Positions 47,388 to 59,344 of a DNA stretch of 64,000 nucleotides are shown here, in pieces. Within the stretch, counting starts at the first letter, position 1. The number at the start of each line of letters is the position of its first letter. The DNA is from CAIWHR01 sp963741355 (GTDB lineage: Bacteria > Pseudomonadota > Gammaproteobacteria > Burkholderiales > Casimicrobiaceae), in contig CAVUIG010000007.1 of the NCBI GenBank assembly GCA_963741355.1, positions 1 through 64,000 on the forward strand, in the 5' to 3' direction. The notes under the pieces are model-generated. The model saw only the letters and a program-made list of their open reading frames with translations. It was not told where the DNA came from and made no database searches. The position numbers and the translations under genes were made by a program.

Positions 47388-48137
47388 TCAGGCGCCGTCG
47401 CTCCGCCGCCAGAGCGCGAGCGTGACGAGGTAGGGGGCGGGTGCAGCCACGGAATGGAGGGACCACGCGGCGGGCGTGTAGGGCGGCGGCCCGTCGAGCA
47501 GCCGGGGCGGGGCGATGTCGACGTGCAAGCGCGCGAACGGCGCGATCAGTCCGTCGCCGGTCGCCTTGCTCATCGCCTCCTTGCAGGTCCAGTATTTGAG
47601 GAAGCGCGCGCGCCGTTCGTCATCGGCAAGTCCTTCGAAGGTGGTCCGCTCGCCGGGCGCGAGAAACTTCCGGGCGAGGCGATCGGCGCCAACGGCGCGG
47701 TCGCTGCGCTCGACGTCGATGCCGATGCGCTTGCCGTAGGCGACGCCGATGACCGCAGCGCCGCCCGTATGCGATACGTTGAAATCAGGCGCGAGGGCGG
47801 AGTTTGCGAGCTGGGGCCGACCGCGCGCGCCGCGCTGAATTTCGACCCGTGCCGGCGGCACGTCGAGCACGCGGCCGAGCACCACGCGAAGCGCGCCGCG
47901 GCCGGCGATCCAGCGCCTGCGCAACATCTCGTTGCCGAAACGTGCAGCGCGCGCGTGCTCGGCCGGCGCCAGCAATGCCTCCATCCGCAGTACGTTGGGG
48001 TCGCCGACGTCGAGCTCGCACCACCAGAGCGTCACGTTCTCCGCCACCGGCGCCATCTCGCGCACGGGCACGCTGCGTGTGAAATCGTCCGGGTTCACGG
48101 AGCGTTCGGTGCTTTGATCAGGGATTTCTTCGGTCAT
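47388..48137 (-). CDS. 4'-phosphopantetheinyl transferase, Sfp type
   Basis: The complete chain is 249 residues from ATG 48137 (MTEEIPDQSTERSVNPDDFT). Longer reading is possible but has no support. The catalytic/Mg motif is GIDVERSDRAVGADRLARKF, followed by FLKYWTCKEAMSKATGDGLI (W--KEA--KA-G-G). An upstream motif is PDFNVSHTGGAAVIGVA (NVSHSGG-like CoA-binding). It attaches phosphopantetheine to carrier proteins, cytoplasmic. No carrier protein or polyketide genes are near. Reads away from the 16S gene. Confidence 0.9.
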   Translation of the reverse strand: MTEEIPDQSTERSVNPDDFTRSVPVREMAPVAENVTLWWCELDVGDPNVLRMEALLAPAEHARAARFGNEMLRRRWIAGRGALRVVLGRVLDVPPARVEIQRGARGRPQLANSALAPDFNVSHTGGAAVIGVAYGKRIGIDVERSDRAVGADRLARKFLAPGERTTFEGLADDERRARFLKYWTCKEAMSKATGDGLIAPFARLHVDIAPPRLLDGPPPYTPAAWSLHSVAAPAPYLVTLALWRRSDGA

Positions 48138-48257
48138 CCGGCAATGCGCCTTCTCTTTCAATCGAATGCCTGATCGCTCGTCCAGCGCTGCGACATTCTG
48201 TCCTGCTTTGGGCTCGTTGCGGGGCGCCGCGTACCTGTCCGCGGGGTCCCGGCGGGG

Positions 48258-48286
48258 TTGCTTTGTTGCAGTGCGGCGACTATAAT
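48258..48286 (+). promoter_or_regulatory. rRNA operon promoter
   Basis: TATAAT (48281-48286) is a perfect -10 hexamer; TTGCTT (48258-48263) stands 17 bases upstream (3/6 to TTGACA). It lies about 300 bases before the 16S 5' end and upstream of a boxA element, the arrangement of an rrn P1/P2 leader. Confidence 0.65.
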
Positions 48287-48345
48287 TCCACCTCTTCGCT
48301 GCCATGCGGCCCGGCGCACGTTGGCCGGGCTTTCCGTTAGCAGCC

Positions 48346-48362
48346 TGTTCCTTAAAAATTTG
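48346..48362 (+). promoter_or_regulatory. boxA antitermination site, rRNA leader
   Basis: TGTTCCTTAAAAATTTG resembles the boxA consensus (TGCTCTTTAACA) for NusB/NusE antitermination. It stands about 60 bases after the -10 and before the 16S gene. Confidence 0.65.
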
Positions 48363-48582
48363 CAACCGATAGGTGTGGGTGCTTGGATGTCATGGCGCTC
48401 TGGGGTGGTGTCACGCGAGTGATGCTGTTTTGGGGTGAAGAGACATATAGGTGCTCACACGACGCAAAGACGCTCTCGTTTCGCAAGGGATGGGGGCGCA
48501 AGTCTTGTCTTGTTCTCTGCGAAAGGGGATGGGATGGGGCCAACGTCGATTGAGTGACTTTGATAGAGATCGAACTTTTTTC

Positions 48583-50115
<1,533 letters not shown>

Positions 50116-50249
50116 CTCGGAAACCGGAGTCAGGTCAGAAGACGAGGTCGGCAACGATCGAGTCGACTGCCTGCACTCCCACTGTGATGTCTAAGTGCCC
50201 ACAACCTATCGGCTGCAGCAACAAGGCAGCGTCGGCGTGCCAGGACACC

Positions 50250-50326
50250 GGGCCTGTAGCTCAGTTGGTTAGAGCACCGTCTTGATAAGGCGGGGGTCGA
50301 TGGTTCGAATCCATCCAGACCCACCA
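50250..50326 (+). tRNA. tRNA-Ile (GAT)
   Basis: 77 bases including CCA. Anticodon GAT is in CTTGATAAG; D arm TAGCTCAGTTGGTTAGAGCA and T arm GGTTCGAATCC are normal. Acceptor arm GGGCCTG pairs with CAGACCC except for C4 against A69, where most copies have T4. It lies in the 16S-23S spacer, 135 bases after 16S. Confidence 0.96.
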
Positions 50327-50461
50327 AAGTACAAGTTGGGCCGGAGCAGGGCATCGCGCCTGGCGAGAAGCGAGCAGAGCGAGGCGCGAGGGGCCGACGT
50401 GTAGACCGAAGCTACACGAGGCCGCGAGCAACGAGCCATGCGAAGCTTATCGAAAGGCGAA

Positions 50462-50537
50462 GGGGCTGTAGCTCAGTTGGGAGAGCACCTGCTTTGCAAG
50501 CAGGGGGTCGTCGGTTCGATCCCGTCCAGCTCCACCA
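50462..50537 (+). tRNA. tRNA-Ala (TGC)
   Basis: 76 bases including CCA. Anticodon TGC is in CTTTGCAAG; acceptor GGGGCTG pairs with CAGCTCC allowing one G-T. It lies 135 bases after tRNA-Ile and completes the usual Ile-Ala spacer pair of proteobacterial rRNA operons. Confidence 0.96.
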
Positions 50538-50617
50538 AATCCTGGGCAGAGGTGAAGCGGAGAATGCAGAAGCAAGCGTTGGCGTTTGCTTCTGGTTTCT
50601 TGAGCCAGTGATATCGG

Positions 50618-50634
50618 TTGTTCTTTAACAATTG
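50618..50634 (+). promoter_or_regulatory. boxA antitermination site, 16S-23S spacer
   Basis: TTGTTCTTTAACAATTG is a near-consensus boxA between tRNA-Ala and 23S, the normal second site of rRNA operons. Confidence 0.8.
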
Positions 50635-50907
50635 GGAAGAAGTAAAGGTCTTGCTCGGAAGGGCAGGCGTGGGCGCGAGCCTTGGTCTGGCTGGACGAGT
50701 GAGATTGGGTTGGATTGTATTGACCCTGTTCATGCTGTGAGTTCGGTGTGGATGGGGAGCGCGAACGCCCGTGATGTTGAGTGAAGGTCAGTGCTCAGTG
50801 TTATGGGGTCAAGCGACTAAGTGCATGTGGTGGATGCCTTGGCGATCACAGGCGATGAAGGACGTGGCAGCCTGCGAAAAGCTGCGGGGAGCTGGCAAAC
50901 GAGCGAT

Positions 50908-50939
<32 letters not shown>

Positions 50940-51343
50940 CCGCAAGGGTCACTCCCTGCTGAATACATAGGCAGGGTAGAGCGAACCCGGTGAACTGAAA
51001 CATCTCAGTAGCCGGAGGAACAGAAATCAACCGAGATTCCCAGAGTAGTGGCGAGCGAAATGGGAGTAGCCGTCGCGATTTAGCAGTGGTCTCAGGAGAA
51101 TGGTCTGGAAAGGCCGGCCGCAGTGGGTGATAGCCCCGTAACCGAAGAGACGATTGTGGAACCAGGCGCGAGAGAAGTAGGGCGGGACACGTGAAATCCT
51201 GTCTGAAGATGGGGGGACCATCCTCCAAGGCTAAATACTCGTGATCGACCGATAGTGAACCAGTACCGTGAGGGAAAGGCGAAAAGAACCCCGGGAGGGG
51301 AGTGAAATAGATCCTGAAACCGCATGCATACAAACAGTCGGAG

Positions 51344-51500
51344 CCCTAGCTTCAATGGCCTTCGGTTCTTGGAGCGCGTCAGCGCGTCAAGCGATGATCA
51401 GCAAAAGACGGCAATACGGCGCGAGTGGGCGGGTTTCCGATGCTGATGCTGACACTGCTACTGAACGCGGAGATCGAAGCAGAGGCCATTGAAGCTAGGG
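51344..51500 (+). other. 23S intervening sequence in helix 25
   Basis: Arms CCCTAGCTTCAATGGCCT (51344-51361) and its exact complement (51483-51500) form a perfect 18-bp stem where the short helix 25 loop normally is, enclosing about 120 bases with no ORF. Such stems are cut by RNase III without religation in Salmonella and others, which carry IVS at the same helix. Confidence 0.85.
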
Positions 51501-51922
51501 TGACGGCGTACCTTTTGTATAATGGGTCAGCGACTTACGTGGTGTGGCGAGCTTAACCGAATAGGGGAGGCGCAGCGAAAGCGAGTCCGAACAGGGCGAT
51601 TCAGTCACATAGCGTAGACCCGAAACCGGATGATCTACCCATGGCCAGGCTGAAGGTGGGGTAACACTCACTGGAGGGCCGAACCCACTCCCGTTGAAAA
51701 GGTAGGGGATGAGCTGTGGGTAGGGGTGAAAGGCTAATCAAATCCGGAAATAGCTGGTTCTCTCCGAAAACTATTTAGGTAGTGCCTCAGGTATCACCGA
51801 CGGGGGTAGAGCACTGTAATGGTGGCGGGGGTCATTGTGACTTACCGTGCCATAGCAAACTCCGAATACCGTTGAGTGCGAGCCTGGGAGACAGACATCG
51901 GGTGCTAACGTCCGGTGTCGAG

Positions 51923-51955
<33 letters not shown>

Positions 51956-52002
51956 CAAGACACGGTTAAGTGGGAAACGAGGTGGGAAGGCACAGACAGC
52001 CA

Positions 52003-52034
<32 letters not shown>

Positions 52035-52112
52035 GAAAGCGTAATAGCTCACTGGTCGAGTCGTCCTGCGCGGAAGATGTAACGGGGCTCAAACCGTGCA
52101 CCGAAGCTGTGG

Positions 52113-52560
52113 ATTCAGGGTCAGCTATCAGCTTCAGCGATCAGCAACAGTAACAGAATGGCCCGATGCGGTTCGATGGAGCTTGAGGTGTTTCAGCGCG
52201 CGTATGCGATTGTCGCTGGAAGTGCATCGGGCGAGTCTGACGTTTCCGCAAAGTCGAGCAATATGCGCTTGCCGATCAGATGCGGCGTGCGAGCAAATCG
52301 ATCTGCGTGAATCTGGCAGAAGGCTTTGCCAAGCGAGTTACTCGCAAGCGGAGTTCAAGCGCTTCTGTCAGATGGCGCTGGGTTCAGCCGACGAGATGCG
52401 AGTCTGGTTGCGCTATTGCTGGACTTGGGCTACATCGATGAGGCGAGCTGGCAGCGTTGGCGCGATGAATACGAAGCGATCGCCAAGATGCTGCAAGGCT
52501 CGTGAGTGCGAAGTGGCCAGGTGTTGCTGATCGCTGACATCTGAAATCTGACTGCTGAGA
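52113..52560 (+). other. 23S intervening sequence in helix 45 with an ORF
   Basis: About 450 extra bases split the helix 45 region between GTGCACCGAAGCTG and TAGGAGAGCGTTCCGTAGG. Inner arms CAGCGATCAGCAAC (52135-52148) and its exact complement GTTGCTGATCGCTG (52523-52536) pair, extended by imperfect outer pairing. The loop encodes a four-helix-bundle protein. Exact limits are set by comparison with intact 23S and are approximate. Confidence 0.88.
52158..52505 (+). CDS. 23S rRNA intervening-sequence protein (four-helix bundle, S23 family), frame broken
   Basis: Conceptual translation from ATG 52158 (second ATG 52176) with four frame changes gives MELEVFQRAYA, LSLEVHRASLTFPQ, EQYALADQMRRASKSICVNL, AEGFAKRVTRK, AEFKRFCQMALGSADEMRVW, LRYC and LDLGYIDEASWQRWRDEYEA, IAKMLQGS. 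This is the S23/IVS family signature (Q-RRAS-SI--NIAEG at its centre). About 115 residues. Net frame shift is zero (+1, +1, -1, -1), so it could be a decaying ORF or base-calling error. It is encoded in, and cut out with, the helix 45 insert; function unknown. Confidence 0.82.
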
Positions 52561-53192
52561 TGGTAGGAGAGCGTTCCGTAGGGCTGTGAAGGTGAGTCGA
52601 GAGGCTTGCTGGAGCCATCGGAAGTGCGAATGCTGACATGAGTAGCGATAAAGCGGGTGAAAGGCCCGCTCGCCGAAAGCCCAAGGTTTCCTGCGCCACG
52701 TTCATCGGCGCAGGGTGAGTCGGCCCCTAAGGTGAGGACGAGAGTCGTAGCCGATGGGAAGCAGGTCAATATTCCTGCACCGATTCGAGATGCGATGGGG
52801 GGACGGAGAAGGTTACCGCGGCCGGGTGTTGGAAGTCCCGGTTTAAGCGTGTAGGCGTGGCCCTTAGGCAAATCCGGGGGTCTTAGCCGAGGCGTGATGA
52901 CGAGGGTGGGCTTGCCTGCCTGAAGTGCGCGATACCCTGCTTCCAGGAAAAGCCTCTAAGCTTCAGTCTCGAATTGACCGTACCGCAAACCGACACAGGT
53001 GGGCAGGATGAATATTCTAAGGCGCTTGAGAGAACTCAGGAGAAGGAACTCGGCAAATTAGCACCGTAACTTCGGGATAAGGTGCGCCCCTGGTAGGTGA
53101 AGGCGTACAGCTGGAGCCGAGAGGGGCCGCAGAGAAATGGTGGCTGCGACTGTTTAACAAAAACACAGCACTCTGCAAAGACGAAAGTCGAC

Positions 53193-53227
<35 letters not shown>

Positions 53228-53251
53228 TAAATGATGGGGTGCGAGCTCTTG

Positions 53252-53345
<94 letters not shown>

Positions 53346-53604
53346 CGATGGCCACACTGTCTCCTCCTGAGACTCAGCGAAGTTGAAGTGTTTGTGAAGA
53401 TGCAATCTACCCGCGGCTAGACGGAAAGACCCCGTGCACCTTTACTGTAGCTTTGCATTGGACTGTGATGGGACTTGTGTAGGATAGCTGGGAGCCGTTG
53501 AAGCGCTGTCGCTAGATGGCGTGGAGGCAACGTTGAAATACCAGCCTGGTGTCATTGCGGTTCTAACCTGGGTCCATGAACTGGATCGGGGACCGTGCAT
53601 GGTA

Positions 53605-53650
<46 letters not shown>

Positions 53651-53753
53651 TCGAAGGTTTCCTAGGTACGGTCGGACATCGTACTGATAGTGCAATGGCA
53701 CAAGGAAGCTTGACTGCGAGCCTGACAAGGCGAGCAGGTGCGAAAGCAGGACA

Positions 53754-53827
<74 letters not shown>

Positions 53828-53856
53828 ACCGCCCAAGAGTTCATATCGACGGCGGT

Positions 53857-53896
<40 letters not shown>

Positions 53897-53901
53897 TAGC
53901 C

Positions 53902-53934
<33 letters not shown>

Positions 53935-54365
53935 TGGTACGTGAGCTGGGTTCAAAACGTCGTGAGACAGTTTGGTCCCTATCTGCCGTGGGCGCTGGAG
54001 ATTTGACGGGGGCTGCTCCTAGTACGAGAGGACCGGAGTGGACGTACCGCTGGTGTACCGGTTGTGACGCCAGTCGCATCGCCGGGTAGCTATGTACGGA
54101 AGCGATAACCGCTGAAAGCATCTAAGCGGGAAACGTGCCTGAAGATGAGATCTCCCGGGGACTTGATCCCCCTGAAGGGTCGTGGCAGACCACCACGTTG
54201 ATAGGCCGGGTGTGGAAGGGCAGTAATGCCTTGAGCTAACCGGTACTAATTGCCCGTGCGGCTTGACCCCATAACCGTGGGCACTGACCACGGTGCGTCG
54301 CGCAACCAACCAACCTCCTTTACTTCTTCCTGCCGGGTGCCCACACCAGCGCACCCGACGCTCAA

Positions 54366-54482
54366 TGCCTGACGACCTTAGCCCGCCGGAACCACCCCTT
54401 CCCATCCCGAACAGGACCGTGAAACGGCAGCACGCCGATGATAGTGTGGATTACCCATGCGAAAGTAGGTCATCGTCAGGCA
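54366..54482 (+). rRNA. 5S ribosomal RNA
   Basis: The terminal helix TGCCTGACGA pairs with TCGTCAGGCA. Internal hallmarks are CCACCCCTTCCCATCCCGAAC and CACGCCGATGATAGTGTGG, with loop E/D signature CCATGCGAAAGTAGGTCATC. About 117 bases. It lies 95 bases after the 23S end. Confidence 0.96.
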
Positions 54483-54491
54483 CCCTACACA

Positions 54492-54527
54492 CACAACGCC
54501 CAGCCACCCGGCTGGGCGTTGTGCTTT
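54492..54527 (+). terminator. terminator of the rRNA operon
   Basis: A perfect 14-bp stem, CACAACGCCCAGCC with GGCTGGGCGTTGTG, and the loop ACCC is followed by CTTT. It begins ten bases after 5S. Confidence 0.85.
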
Positions 54528-54671
54528 GCGGCTGCAGAAGCCTTGGCAGCTTGGCGAGGTCCCAAAAGAAACGGGCGCCGAATCGGGGTCCATTTCCCCA
54601 TTCGCCGGTCGTTCCGCAGCGATGATGCTTGATCGATCAGCGGCGATCAAATGACAATCCGGGTCTCAATT

Positions 54672-57345
54672 TCACCATGCTTCGACTTCGACCAGGCGCG
54701 AGTATGACGCGAGCGCCCCGGTGATATTGATTCGGATGCGATCGGTCGTGATGGCAGTGAAATTGACGGTGCGCATCACCAGGTTGTTGCCGGCGACCGT
54801 GCCGAGCGTGACCCACGACGAGCCGTTCCAAGCCTGCACGTTGAAATCGGTGACGCCGTATTTCGTGAACGTGGTGGACGCAGTCGGCAGTACCGGGCTC
54901 TGGTAGTTGTCCTGCAGCGTGACCACGACGACGTGGTCGATCGTCTTCTGGCCGTTGAAGACGATCTGCACCCAGTCGGGGAAGGTGCCTGCAGTGACGT
55001 CGTTCCAGCCGCCGCCGCTGCCCCAGCCGGCGCCCGTGCGATCCCCGTTGATGATCGCACTCACCGGGAAGCTGGAACTGTAGGTGCTCGAAGCCGAGGC
55101 CACCCCGCCGCTGGTAGCCAGTGCGACGTTGTTGCCGCCGTTTACGGTCTGCGTCAGCGCGGGACTGGTCGACCCGCTGTTGTTGGCGTCGCCGCTATAG
55201 GTGGCGACGATGCTGTGGCTGCCCGCGGTGAGCGCCGCCGTGGCGCAGGTCGCCTTGCCGGCGCTGACGGCCTGCGCCGTGCAACCGGCGATGGCACTGC
55301 CGTTGTCGGTAAAGCCGACGGTGCCGGTCGGCGTGCTGCCGGTGATCGTCGCGGTAAACGTGACGCTCGATCCGACTGCCGACGGGTTGGCCGAGCGGCA
55401 AGCGTCGTTGTGGTCGGCGGCGGACCGGAGCCTCCGGTCATAGGCTTCGACTTCGACCAGGCGCGAGTATGACGCGAGCGCGCCGGTGATATTGATGCGG
55501 ATGCGATCGGTCGTGATGGCGGTGAAATTGACGGTGCGCATCACCAGGTTGTTGCCGGCGACCGTGCCGAGCGTGACCCACGACGAGCCGTTCCAGGCCT
55601 GCACGTTGAAATCGGTGACGCCGTAGTTCGTGAACGTGGTGGACGCAGTCGGCAGTACCGGGCTCTGGTAGTTGTCCTGCAGCGTGACCACGACGACGTG
55701 GTCGATCGTCTTCTGTCCGTTGAAGACGATCTGCACCCAGTCGGGGAAGGTGCCTGCAGTGACGTCGTTCCAGCCGCCGCCGCTGCCCCAGCCGGCGCCC
55801 GTGCGATCCCCGTTGTTGATCGCACTCACCGGGAAGCTGGAACTGTAGGTGCTCGAAGCCGAGGCCACCCCGCCGTTGGCAGCCAGTGCGACGTTGATAC
55901 TCGCGCCGCCGCCGTTTACGGTCTGCGTCAGCGCGGCGACTCGTCGAACCGTTGTTGTTGGCGTCGCCGCCGTAGGTTGCGACGATGCTGTGGCTGCCGG
56001 CGGTGAGCGCTGCCGTGGCGCAGGTCGCCTTGCCGGCGCTGACGGCCTGCGCCGTGCAACCGGCAATGGACGCTGCCGTTGTTGGTGAAGCCGACGGTGC
56101 CGGTCGGCGCACTGCCGGTGACGGTCGCCGTGAACGTGACGCTCACACCGAACGTCGACGGATTGAGCGAGCTCGCGAGCGTCGTGCTGCTCGTCGCCTT
56201 GTTGACGGTCTGCGTCAGCGTTGGGCTCGCCGATCCGGTATTGTTCGCGTCGCCGCCGTAGGTGGCGACAATGCTGTGGCTGCCGGAGGTGAGCGCCGAC
56301 GTCGCGCAGGTCGCCTTGGCGGAGCTGACCGCCTGCGCTGTACACCCGGAAATCGAGGCGCCGTTGTTCGTGAAGCTGACCGTCCCTGTCGGCGCATTGC
56401 CGGTGATCGTGGCGGTGAACGTGACGCTTGCGCCGAACGTCGACGGATTGAGCGAGCTGGCGAGCGCCGTGCTGCTCGCCAACGCGCTTACGGTCTGCGT
56501 GAGCGTCGGGCTGGTCGACCCGTTGTTGTTGGCGTCGCCGCTGTACGTGGCTACGATGCTGTGGCTTCCGGCGGTGAGCGCAGACGTGGCGCACGTCGCC
56601 TTGCCGGCGCTGACGGCCTGCGCGGTGCAACCGGCGACGGCGCTGCCGTTGTTTGTGAAGCCGACGGTGCCGGTCGGCGCGCTGCCGGTGACGGTCGCCG
56701 TGAACGTGACGCTCGCGCCGACGCCCGACGGATTGAGCGAGCTCGCGAGCGTCGTGCTGCTCGCAGCCTTGTTGACGGTCTGCGTCAGCGTGGCGCTCGT
56801 CGAACCGTTGTTGTTGGTGTCGCCGCCGTAGGTTGCGACGATGCTGTGGCTGCCGACGGTGAGTGCGGACGTGGCGCACGTCGCCTTGCCGGCGCTGACG
56901 GCCTGCGCCGTGCAACCGGCGATGGCGCTGCCGTTGTTGGTGAACCCGACGGTGCCGCTCGGCGCACTGCCGGTGACGGTTGCCGTGAGCGTGACGCTCA
57001 CACCGAACGTCGACGGATTGAGCGAGCTCGCGAGCGTCGTGCTGCTCGTCGCCTTGTTGACGGTCTGCGTCAGCGTTGGGCTCGCCGATCCGGTATTGTT
57101 CGGCGTCGCCGCCGTAGGTGGCGACAATGCTGTGGCTGCCGGCGGTGAGCGCCGACGTCGCGCAGGTCGCCTTGGCGGAGCTGACCGCCTGCGCTGTGCA
57201 CCCGGAAATCGAGACGCCGTTGTTCGTGAAGCCGACCGTCCCGGTCGGCGCGTTGCCGGTGATGGTCGCGGTGAACGTGACACTTGCGCCGAACGTCGAC
57301 GGATTCGCTGAGCTCGCGATCGCTGTCGTGGTCGACGTGCCGCCT
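54672..57345 (-). repeat. tandem domain-coding repeats: Ig-like x6 and discoidin-like x2
   Basis: Six units of about 280 bases encode the Ig-like domain; two units of roughly 480 bases (about 54672-55140 and 55440-55920) encode the discoidin-like domain and are nearly identical at DNA level. The order is Ig x5, discoidin, Ig, discoidin. Near-identity suggests recent duplication or gene conversion. Such arrays are prone to misassembly, so the copy number is provisional. Confidence 0.8.
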
Positions 57346-58963
57346 CCGCGAGTGACCTGCACCGTCATCGTCCCGGACGCACCGGGCGAAGCGGAGAGCA
57401 CGCTTATCGTGACGCCGTACTTGGGCGTCTACGTACGCCATCCCGGGAAGCAGCGCGGCGTTGGTAAAGGGGGACGCCGATGCCGGCGTCATGTCGAGAA
57501 TTTCGGTGTCATCCGAGCCGGAAGAGACCTCGAACGGGCTTGCGATGCGAACGTGCAAGCCGCTGTTCGCCGCCGATATGAAGCTGTCGAACAGGCCGAC
57601 CGGTTGGCGGTATTCGATCCAGTACGTCCGGTTGCTCGCGGCGGTGGGGATCTTGACGGCGTAGGTCGACACCCCAGCCGACTCGATCGGACCAAGTATG
57701 TAGGTTGCCGTTCCAGACGTGTGCGTCTTGATAGCTGTCGCGGCAATCCACGGGCCGGAGGGAGCGTCGATCAGCGTCTTTTGCAGAGCGTCGAAATGCC
57801 CCGCGCTCTGATTGCCCATCACGACGAACGGGTCGCCGTATTCCGATGCGCTGCATCCTGTCGCCGGAAACGGAAGCGTCGCGCTCCCGCAGTTGAGGCT
57901 TCCCGCGTGCAGCAGTCCGAAATTATGACCGAGTTCGTGCGCATACACGGAAAGCTGGTTGTAGCCGTTGCTCCACGCTTCGCCGAAGCTGACGTATGCC
58001 AATCCCGCCCAGCCGCAGGCGGACTCACGGGGAAAGACGTAGAAACGATTCTGATACGTCCCCGTGTAACCTGCCGCCGTCGCAGCCGTATCGGCCCGGT
58101 TGCCGATGGTCGTGTAGTCGCAGCCTGCCGGCGTGGCAACTCCTGTCTGCAGCCAAGGTGTCACCGTTACGTTGAGCTGCTCCTTGTTGTACGACACTTC
58201 GTTGTAGTAGCTGGCGACGCTGTTGGCGTTCGTGCGCACCACCGCGTCGACCTGCGCCTGCGTGAAGGGGTCCGTCACCGGCGAATCGGAAAACTTGACG
58301 AGGATGACGAGCAGGTTGTTTGTGGTTAGCGCCAGCGGACCCGCGCTCGTCATGGTCGAGGGTTTCGGCGCCGGCGGGGCGATGATCGTGATGGAGGTGG
58401 CGTCAAGCGACACGGCGTCCGCGGTCACGCTTCCCGTCGCAATGACCTGCATGCCGTTCCTGAGCGTGTCGGGCATCAGGTCCAGCACGAGCGGTGTTGC
58501 GCGCCCGCCGTCCACCGGACGAACGACATAACCGAATTTGCCGTGTCCTCCGGCGAAGTCGTCCGAATGGGCAAGCGTGAGGGTCCCCTGCACCTGCGAT
58601 GGAGCGGCAGCCACCTGCATTGGCTGCGGCGCCGCAAGGGGCTCGAACTGGCTTACGGCTAACTTGCCCCCCGTTTTGGAGCCGGTAACCTGGGCTCGGG
58701 CGCCGATTTGGAGCGATGCGGTCGGGGTGCCGATCAGCTCGACAGCGGTGCCATCGTCGAGGCGCAGCGTCTGGTATGTCGTTGTTTTCCCGGTCGTCCG
58801 GTCTTCTACGATCAATTGCCTGACGGTACCCGTCAGTACGGCTCGGTGGGAACCGCCGTCGCCGTGCCCGAACCGCCGCCGGAGTGGCGACATGATGGGC
58901 AAATGCGGGCTGCGCGAATGCTAACGCAGCGATTGCGATGAACCGGAGGCAGCGGGTCAACAT
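54672..58963 (-). CDS. large secreted zincin metalloprotease with six Ig-like and two discoidin-like domains, several frame changes
   Basis: ATG 58963 gives a signal peptide (MLTRCLRFIAIAALAFAQPA). An N-terminal domain (VRQLIVEDRTTGKTTTYQTL) precedes a metzincin-type catalytic domain with QLSVYAHELGHNFGLLHAGS (HExxHxxGxxH). Next come five Ig-like units (SSLNPSTFGVSVTFTATVTG, SHSIVATYGGD), an F5/8 type C domain (WVQIVFNGQKTIDHVVVVTL to SYSRLVEVEAY), a sixth Ig unit, and a second nearly identical F5/8C domain ending VEVEAW at 54672. About 1,425 residues. Frame changes near 58890, 57450, 57110, 56070 and 55940. Likely an extracellular protease that binds glycans or cell surfaces. Confidence 0.8.
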
Positions 58964-59344
58964 GTGGAAAGCTCCAATTCGTGCCGCCCCTGGTGGGAGC
59001 GCGGCGGGGGTATTTTATGCCAACAGCATGCACTTGCTATGCCAGCGGCATGGATATTCGCGTGCCGCAGGCGGCCCCCATAGCAACATTGTCCAAACCA
59101 TTGCATATAATCTATTATTTATCATATGGTTAGAGATCATGGCCGGCGCCGCCTTCCACGCCGTCCCCGACAGACGGGCGTTGCCGCGGATGACTGGCTT
59201 TGACGTCGGTGTTCCACCGGAACGCGCCCAGGCAGGAAGTCACGGGCCGCCTGCCGTTTTCCGGCAGTCGCGAGTTACGGGAAACCGAAAACGGAGGCGC
59301 CGCGTGCACGTGGCAGGACGACGTGCGCGGTCAGCGGCGAAGCG
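58964..59344. other. 381-base intergenic region with an AT-rich block
   Basis: Region between the start of the protease gene and the end of the ATPase gene, both minus. At about 59095-59140 an AT-rich patch (CATTGCATATAATCTATTA) stands out from the GC-rich surroundings; TATAAT-like hexamers occur in both directions. It probably holds the protease promoter and could carry transferred DNA. No ORF is supported. Confidence 0.4.

Noticed and set aside
54672..57345. Insertion sequence or phage repeats
   Set aside because: The repeats are in register with protein domains of one gene, without transposase or inverted ends.
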